Source: Xestospongia bergquistia (lineage: Eukaryota; Porifera; Demospongiae; Haplosclerida; Petrosiidae). From it: a stretch of DNA of 64,000 nucleotides. This document shows positions 56,908-64,000 of the stretch, in pieces. The position numbers were made by a program, and so were the translations under genes. Position 1 is the first letter of the stretch, and each line of letters opens with the position of its first letter. The notes beneath the pieces were generated by a model, which saw nothing but the letters and a program-made list of their open reading frames with translations, searched no databases and had not been told where the DNA came from. Location of the stretch: assembly GCA_963965975.1 (NCBI GenBank), contig OZ014422.1, forward strand, positions 1-64,000, in the 5' to 3' direction.

Positions 56908-58262
56908 TTAACACTTTGATGTATAAAACAAAATATATGGTGTACATATCATTTGTAATGGTGAAATAAGGTCTTGAAACTGGTTATTGGTTAACAGTGA
57001 CACTGTCTCGTCATCAAATAATACCCAAATATTACTAGGGGTCTTCTCAATAAATGATCTTTTAATAGCTGTAGTGTAATGTCCAGTGTTACAGGACTGA
57101 CCAGTATGAAAGATAATTGCGAAAAGGGAGTACATACTAGATCTGTTAGGACAATTCATTGCACACCAAGATGTAAAGGAGATATTTAAAGGAATAGCAA
57201 TAGTTCCTGTTGTCTTGGAAACAGATAAATAACTTGAGTGGGTAGAAAATCGATTAAAATGGAGTATCATTGTAGATGGAAGGTGTCCTATAGTTACAGA
57301 ATGTTTTGCTTCAGTTAAATGATTACACTTGTCACATGAATACTTATTCTGATCTCTAAGATAATCTATTGATGCAAATTGACTAAGGGACCAATGTAGA
57401 GAATATGGACCACATTGTAAACTGTCTCTATTTGTAACAGGAATACTAAGATAAGTAAAAGGTTCCTTACGTACAACTTTATTCTCACATAGTAAGCATT
57501 TTGTTTCAAATGCCAATGTACCCTCAAAGAGTTTAGATATAATGTCTTCTTTTAAACAAGAGGTCTTTGGTATTCTCTTTGGTGGACAACTAGAGAAGAA
57601 CTCAGTTATTTTAATTGGTCGTGGTAACTTTGGGGGTGGAGCATTAGGTAGTTCATCAGAACATTGTCTTTTTCTGTTATCAAGTGTTACATGTTGTAGA
57701 CTGTGGAATAATGTAGTAAGAAACTCTTGACTATCATGTTGTCTAGTCTTCTCAAAGAAAGTAAATGTTTCTCTAACAAAGATGTTACCATGACAACAAA
57801 TAGAATACATAATACTTACTGTATTTTGTGGACAAAGTTTGAAGGATCGACTATCATTTTGTCATTTGATTGTAACATTGACAGTATTAACTACAAATGA
57901 TCACATAAATTAATCAGATGATATTGTTATTTGCTGACCTCATTGAATTCTTTTGCTATCTGATCGTCAGTATTTGTTGGCTTTTCGTTCTGTGGGAATA
58001 CCAATGTTACCATGGCAACATGGTATTGACATACCTTAATGATAGCTAGTTGTTCAACAACACCAGGACAATATCTTAACACTTGTATTACAGCATTAAT
58101 GTAACAAGTGTTTCCTAAATTGATAAGTCCAATGTACATATTATTAGAAACATCTCGTGTTGTTTCCTCGTTTGATTTGATTTCAGATGTATTGCCATTT
58201 GAAGACTGTTTAAATTTCTTCAATGACAATTTTCTTCTTTTCACATCGCTTCCATCGGCCAT
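56908..58262 (-). CDS. USP1: USP1-like ubiquitin-specific protease, compact form
   Basis: A C19 cysteine protease; USP1 removes ubiquitin from PCNA and FANCD2. Exon 1 from ATG 58262 (MADGSDVKRRKLSLKKFKQS; an upstream in-frame ATG at 58292 exists) contains GLINLGNTCYINAVIQVL, the catalytic Cys box. A later long exon has RQHDSQEFLTTLF (QQDAxE-like box), ISKLFEGTLAFETKCLLCE, HWSLSQFASIDYL, KYSCDKCNHLTEAKHS with zinc-ribbon cysteines, GHYTTAIKR with the catalytic His, WVLFDDETV and TPYILFYTSKC. The ISQFASVE- and TEAERS-like blocks and the RKLSLKxF N-terminus point to USP1. At roughly 430 residues it lacks the large insertions of vertebrate USP1. Confidence 0.87.
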
Positions 58263-58396
58263 TTTGAAAGTGGCGGGGTTGTATTTGATCACGTGCCGAC
58301 ACTTTAAGTACTTGCGATTAATTATTTAACCTTGCAGCGAGATATTCGATAAGTGGATTAAGGACAAGTTGCTATAACAGAGCACTGTGACAAGCT
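58263..58396. promoter_or_regulatory. 134-bp head-to-head promoter region
   Basis: Between USP1 (minus) and the caskin-like gene (plus). Contains gatcacgtgcc, a CACGTG E-box. Bidirectional function is inferred from spacing. Confidence 0.4.
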
Positions 58397-61300
58397 ATGG
58401 GGAAAGGGAACGAGTTAATTCTGCTTCTTAAGACCGGAAACTCGGGAGAAGCAAGAAAATTGGTTGCTAAAATCAAGAAACAAGGCAAGGGCTCAAGAAT
58501 ACCATTTCCTTGTTATCAAACTGTTGTTCATTTTATTGTATACTGTATTCATAAATAGATTTATTGAAAGGTGCTATACGTGATAGTGACAGACACTGTC
58601 ACAAACATGTCACTTGTAATGTAATAAACAACTAGATATAATGACACATGTTGTTTTAGTATATTGACTATCAATAGCGTATGTTTAGAGAGTATTAATG
58701 TATGTTGACTTAACATTAGAATATACGAATACACACTGGAGTTCATAATACCATTTGAGACTAGTTCACACATTGTACTCACATTGTAGGTAAAAAGAAA
58801 TTTATTGCTGCTTTGAATGAACAAGATGAAGATGGGTAAGTAATACAAGTGTAAATAGATCATGTCACTGTCATGTGATCCTTAGGTGTACAGCGTTACA
58901 TTATAGTGCATGTTATAATTTCTTGGATTTTATTGAAGAGTTCCTTGAAGTAGGAGCTGTTGTTGATGCTGAAGATAACAAAGGTTAGCCTAGAGGTCTT
59001 TAATTTAATTATGTCATTTGTTATATTAGGGTCAACCCCACTTCATATGGCAGCTACCAATGGCCGTGGGGAGGCTGTTAGTATCCTTTTATGCCGTGGT
59101 GCTGATCCCAATATTATGACAAGATCTGGTGATACATCTCTACATTTAGCATCTCAGAATGGACATAGTGAAGTGGTAAGTGTCATCATGATACACATAT
59201 ATAGTAGGAGTGACTAAAATGAACAAATTAATAACATGTATTGTTTGTTGTAGGTGGAATATTTAGTTCGTGATCACGCTAAATGTACTTTAGCTAATGT
59301 CTCAGGTCAAACAGCTTTAGATCTTGCCTGTCAAAATGGTCATTCAAATGTTGTCTCTATTTTGTTGCGTTCTGGACAATTTAATCCTCAAAAAAGTGAA
59401 GCAGCTCAAACTGCATTAAAATTAGCAGCTAAACATGGTCACACTCAAGTTTTAAGGTAGGTGGGTGTGTCATATGGGTGTGGTTATTATTATAATATCC
59501 TGTAGCCTTCTCATTCGTCATGGTTTTGATGTAAATCGTGTGTTACCAGGAGCACATGGTACTTGTCTTCATGAAGCTGCTCTATATGGTAAAATAGAGA
59601 CTGTCCATTACCTATTGCAATGTGGGGCAGACCCTTCAATCAAAAATGCTCAAGGTCTATCAGCTCTTGATATTGTCAATCATTATACTGATCCAAGGAG
59701 TGCTCAACAATTAAAACAATTATTACAAGGTATTGTTTGAATATTGTGTTGTTTATTATGTCTCCTCAGATGCTTTAGCTAATCAAGCAAGACAACGTAT
59801 TGCACAAGCTCACTCTCGGCAGCAACAACAATTACCACATCAACAACAGCAACAACAAATGTATGCTCAATATTATCAACAAAAACAACAACAACAACAA
59901 CAACAAACTCAAACCCAATCTGCTTATCCTCAAGCTCAGCAGTATTCAGGCCAGCCTCAAACCCAGCCTCAATATCATGGCCAGCCTCAAACCCATCCTC
60001 AGTATCCAGGCCAGCCACAAACCCATCCTCAATATCCTGGCCAACCACAAACACAGGCTCAATTTCCATCTCCTAAAATAGGGGGTGTAGCAATGCCTGG
60101 CTCATCTGATTTAGCAGCCATGATCGCTGCTAGTCGTAAAACAATGACAAATGAAGAACCAGAGGATCATAGGGTTTTATTGAGGAGTGCTACTCTTGCT
60201 GGAGGTCAAAGGTTAGATTATTATCACTTTTATTATTAGGTTAATTATTTATTAGACCTCAAATTGAACGAAGCCATTTACAAAAGAGAAGGAGTTTTTC
60301 TGAGGAATCTACCCAAGACCCAGTATCTTATGAACGTAGTAATCCACCTACTCTCCCAAGACGAACTCATATGGGACCGCCCTCTTTTACACCAGTTCCT
60401 CCCCCAGCAGATTCTCTAGGAACATCTCAATTAAGTAATGGTAAGATTTGATCACATGACTATCATGTGACTATCTCTTTAGTATCATCAGAACAGCAAG
60501 TTAGTCATAGTTCAACTGGTACTCCTGAGGCACCTTCACCTCCTGTAATTGGAAATGCTGCTCTTCCTCTTGGAGAAGTTAAATTAAAGAAAGTTGCTCC
60601 TAAGGTAGCTCCGCCCCCTAAACAAGAGCCACCCTCCTTTGATAATGAACTGTTGGCTAAATTGAAGAAGCGTCAGGTTACTATTGATCAACCTGCTCCA
60701 CCCACCAATCAACAGGAGTCTGAACCAGTTGTTGAAGTACCAGTTGATACTCAACCTTCTCAACCACAACCTTCAGTGAGTAAAAGTTTAGAAATAATAA
60801 TATTTACATACTTATCACATAGTCACCTTCAAAACCAGCTCCAAAAACGAAACCAAAACCAACAAAACCAAAACAAGAAGAGCCAAAACAAGAAGATAAA
60901 GAGGAACAACCTAAACAATTTACTTGGCAAGAAGAGATTGCTCGACGTAAAGCTCAAAGAGAAAGGGAAGAAGAAATCAAAAGAGAAGAGGAAATAATAA
61001 AACAAGAAGAACAAAAGAGAGAAGAAGAAAGAAGGAGAGAAGAAGAACGAAAGAAAGAAGAACAACGAAAGAGAGAAGAGGAAAGGAGGGAAGAAGAAAG
61101 AAAGAGAGAAGAAGAAAGAAGGAGAGAAGAACAACGAAAGAGAGAAGAGGAAAGGAGAGAAGAAGAAAGAAGGAGAGAAGAACAACGAAAGAGAGAAGAG
61201 GAAAGGAGAGAAGAAGAAAGAAGGAGAGAAGAACAACGAAAGAGAGAAGAGGAAAGGAGGGAAGAAGAAAGAAGGAGAAAAGAGGAAAGGAAGCAAGCAG

Positions 61301-63298
61301 AGACCAAGGTGGCCCCTCCTCCAGCAGTACGTTCTAAGCCTCAACAGTCTCCTCAAGTCCAACCTAAACCACAAAAGTCAAATATGCCTGTAGTCAATTG
61401 GAGTATGCCTACAGTACAACATAATATTGTATCACAACCAGAACCAGTACCATCTGTTAATGCTCTACCTATGGAGTCTGCACCATCACCTCTTGTTGAA
61501 TCATATGTAAAGACTCCTGAACCACACCCCTCTGAGCGTGAAAGAAGTCCTGTTATAGCTAAGATTATGGATGAAGATCGTCCATCAACTCCATCATCCA
61601 GTGATCAAAGTAAATTATCATATTATTACATGTAATATAATATGTCTTATAGTGTCTCGAAGTACTAGTATGAATTCAGTACAATCTGTACCATTATCTG
61701 CTACAATGGTAAGATAACCACACCCATTAATTATCAAGTAATTGGTTGCAACCTTGTATAGGCTGCTTTTGAGTGCGTTCCTATTGGAGAATGGCTAATT
61801 AGCTATAAATTACCAGAATATACAGCTGCTTTGGAAGGAGCAGGTTATGATAATACTGACTTTCTACTTGGTATTTCATCAGAGGTAAAGGACCACATCT
61901 TTATAATAATCTATCAAGCCACACCCACTAGGAATTAGCAGAGTTAGGTGTCTCTAAGCCAGGTCATCGTAAAAGAATTCTCTCAGCACTGAGTCAATTG
62001 ATTTCTAAAGAACATTTTCTTACATTTAAACCTGTGAGTTTGTTTATCTATTATATGATAATGTATTATATAACGATATAGACCAGTGTAGCTGAGTGGT
62101 TACAACAATTAGGATTGAGTGCATATGAAAATACAATGATAGAATCTGGTTATGATGATATTGATTTTATTACATCTGTCACTGAAGAAGAACTGACAGA
62201 AATTGGTATTATAAAAAAAGGTAATTATCCTTGATTATAACTGTTAATTAAAGGAGCTTACTCATTAGGTCATTTGAAAAGATTTAGAAAGGGGATTGAA
62301 GAGTTATCTGAATTACTTAATGCTGAGGAGCCTATTTCATCTCCCTATGTACAACCATATGTGTCACCTAGTTCTCCTAGTCATAGTATATCTAACTTGT
62401 CATCTGCAAGTCAAAACTATGAAACTACACGAGTTTCAATTGCTGAGTCTGAGACTCCATCAGAACAAGAAAAATCTGGACCACCAAGTGTTGATAAAGG
62501 AGGTGTGGTCCCAATGAAGAAATTATCGCATATTGAAGGAGAGAACCATAGGTTAAGTCAGGACTCTGGTGTTGAATGTGGCAAAAGACAAAGTGGTAAC
62601 TTTAATAAAATGAAACATTTATTAGAGAAGAAAATGGGTATCCCTGTTACGGGGGAACTTGATCTTCAAGATGAAGATGATGATGATGATGAAAATACAC
62701 CACACCCTTCTCCCCCTTTGCTTCCTCGGGAGAATGAGTCAGCTGAACGTAAACCTCCTCCAATTCCAAAGCGATCATCATCCACTACATTAACAAGAGG
62801 ATCATCAATAAGAGGAGATGATATGATTGATAATCCTGAAAGCCCTCTGTTATATAGTCAACAAAATGAGGCTCCACCCACAGCTTCACATGATAAAAGT
62901 AAATAACATTGTTTTTATTAGTGTCATTTTTGATAATTTGTTAGGTGAACCAACTCTGTCCCCTATTGAATATACTACTGATGATATTAATGCAGTTTTA
63001 GAACCTGTAGACACGCCTAGTAGTACATCGGAACCAATAACCACACCCCCTAATATGTCTAAACGATCAACTTCATTGTTGCCAGAACTCGATGAGTTAG
63101 AATTAGTATTACAAGGATTTGGAACACCTGTTGATGAAGAAGATCAGACAAAGTATAGAATATATATTTATTATTATCTTATTATTATAATAATCTAGAC
63201 CGGAGGAATCTACTCAAACTGATCGTCTATTAGCTGATATTGATGATATGTTAGCTGATCTTAATGATCATCTTGATGTTATAATACCTTCTAACTAG
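58397..63298 (+). CDS. Caskin-like scaffold: ankyrin repeats, coiled coil, two SAM domains
   Basis: Start ATG 58397 (MGKGNELILLLKTGNSGEAR). About six to seven ankyrin repeats follow (GSTPLHMAATNGRGEAVSIL, SGDTSLHLASQNGHSEVV, TCLHEAALYGKIETVHYLL), then a Gln-rich and PQ-repeat stretch (59815-60060), a Pro-rich region, a Glu/Arg coiled coil with 17-residue repeats (60960-61290), and two tandem SAM domains (IGEWLISYKLPEYTAALEGA and VAEWLQQLGLSAYENTMIES, each ending in a GH(R/L)KRxLxxI helix). The C-terminal exons end ADIDDMLADLNDHLDVI. Ankyrins plus two SAMs match caskins, synaptic CASK-binding scaffolds; no SH3 domain was seen between them. Several exon joins are inferred. Confidence 0.8.
60960..61300 (+). 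repeat. Coding 51-bp tandem repeat (Glu/Arg coiled coil)
   Basis: The marker aacaacgaaa recurs at 61061, 61130, 61181 and 61232 (spacing 69, 51, 51). Each 51-bp unit encodes 17 residues of the form EQRKREEERREEERRRE, predicted to form a highly charged single alpha helix or coiled coil in the caskin-like protein. Confidence 0.9.
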
Positions 63299-63300
63299 TC

Positions 63301-63360
63301 TGCGTGTGTTTTTGTGTTAGTGTGTGTGTTAGTGTGTGTGTGTGTGTAGTGTGTAGTGTG
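63301..63360. repeat. Imperfect (GT)n microsatellite
   Basis: GT-rich low-complexity sequence immediately after the caskin-like stop codon, similar in position to the TG run after the ankyrin gene. Confidence 0.8.
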
Positions 63361-63522
63361 AGTTAACAACTATTATTATTAAGTCATGCTGTGTATGACG
63401 TATAATCACACATCTTTATTATTAATGATAGTCCGTATATTTGCGTTTATTAAGAACTGTTGCCATAGAAACTCGGAATTGATAAATAATACTTTTAAAA
63501 TCAAAAGTAGCTGAAAGAAGTT

Positions 63523-63879
63523 ATGGCATATCAACCAAAGGGAGTCCGTAGAGCAACGAACTGGGATGAAATAGTCGAGGAAGGTATTGATATAAATATT
63601 TCTATTATTAATAATAATTAATATTTTATAGCGTATCGTTTCCAAATTGCTGGATATCGTGATGAATACGAATATTCTGAGATCCATCCATCAGAATCAG
63701 TGAGTCTATTATTATTTCAGTATTAATCTCATTTTACAACAATTCAGATTGATCGATGGCCTCATAATAACTATGTTAGAAAGTTAAAACGTCGCCATGA
63801 TGGTTATTTTTATTATTACAATAAAGAGAGAGAATGTCCTGCTAAAGAACTGCATAAAATTAAACTATACTCCTATTAA
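63523..63879 (+). CDS. MEIG1: MEIG1-like protein
   Basis: MEIG1 is a small protein that works with PACRG in sperm-manchette and flagellum assembly in mammals. Three exons (63523-63583, 63632-63699, 63748-63879) encode [20 protein letters not shown], then [17 protein letters not shown], then [20 protein letters not shown] and [20 protein letters not shown]. The YRFQxAGYRDE, DRWPxxxYVKKL and FYYYNKxREC blocks and the length (about 85 residues) match the family throughout. Convergent with the next gene, 18 bp between stop codons. Confidence 0.93.
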
Positions 63880-63897
63880 TTAATATATTAATTTTAG

Positions 63898-64000
63898 TTA
63901 TATTGTTTGATAGTTAACAAGTTCTTTCTTCTGTTGTTCTATTATTTGATGACATTCTTCAACTTGAACTTCAAGTTCTCTAATTCGTTCCTTCAATCTT
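63898..64000 (-). CDS. C-terminal end of a coiled-coil protein (partial)
   Basis: The minus strand reads RLKERIRELEVQVEECHQII, then EQQKKELVNYQTI and a stop at 63898-63900. Heptad spacing of Leu, Val and Ile indicates a coiled coil. The rest lies beyond the window, so the protein cannot be named. Confidence 0.7.
   Translation of the reverse strand, partial: RLKERIRELEVQVEECHQIIEQQKKELVNYQTI

Noticed and set aside
60829-61374. Minus-strand Ser/Leu/Phe-rich open frames opposite the caskin-like coiled coil
   Set aside because: They are the antisense shadow of the GAA/AGA-rich coding repeat; the plus strand is in frame with neighbouring exons.

Overview
This window looks like nuclear DNA of a demosponge, most like Amphimedon queenslandica. 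The reasons are very AT-rich sequence, tiny introns (often 40-70 bp) in almost every gene, intergenic gaps of only 4-130 bp, and clear animal orthologues (tweety, exocyst SEC6, mLST8, POLD2, MEIG1, caskin, WDR90). The species is an inference from style; no alignment was run.

Layout. 1-8836 is a satellite array of ~340-bp subunits in a 2278-bp seven-subunit higher-order repeat. 8.8-17.4 kb is gene-poor and decayed: a 5'-truncated prominin, repeat clusters, an inositol monophosphatase remnant, a frameshifted ATG10, an intact prefoldin subunit 5 and an orphan striatin C-terminus. 17.4-24.6 kb is an unusual intronless block: a 1116-residue ankyrin-only protein surrounded by three paralogous two-pass membrane proteins that look like the APD1-4 ectodomain family. 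From 24.7 kb to the end the window is a dense set of housekeeping and ciliary genes on alternating strands: UQCRC2, PIG-X-like, a NEK-like kinase, a prenylated P-loop GTPase, an unknown protein, a FBF1-like coiled coil, an SLC15-like peptide transporter, an RNF41-like RING/TRAF protein, NUDT1/MTH1, EXOC3, POLD2, mLST8, tweety, a CD225 protein, UPF0193/EVG1, WDR90/POC16, USP1, a caskin-like ANK-SAM-SAM protein, MEIG1 and the end of a coiled-coil gene.

The genes are mostly arranged head-to-head (shared promoters down to 4 bp between start codons) or tail-to-tail (stop codons overlapping or a few bp apart). The best candidates for something undescribed are the intronless ankyrin plus triple membrane-protein block, the satellite with its higher-order structure and its lone relative beside POLD2, and two minisatellites in neighbouring WDR90 introns whose repeat unit contains the 3' splice site and the first bases of the following exon.
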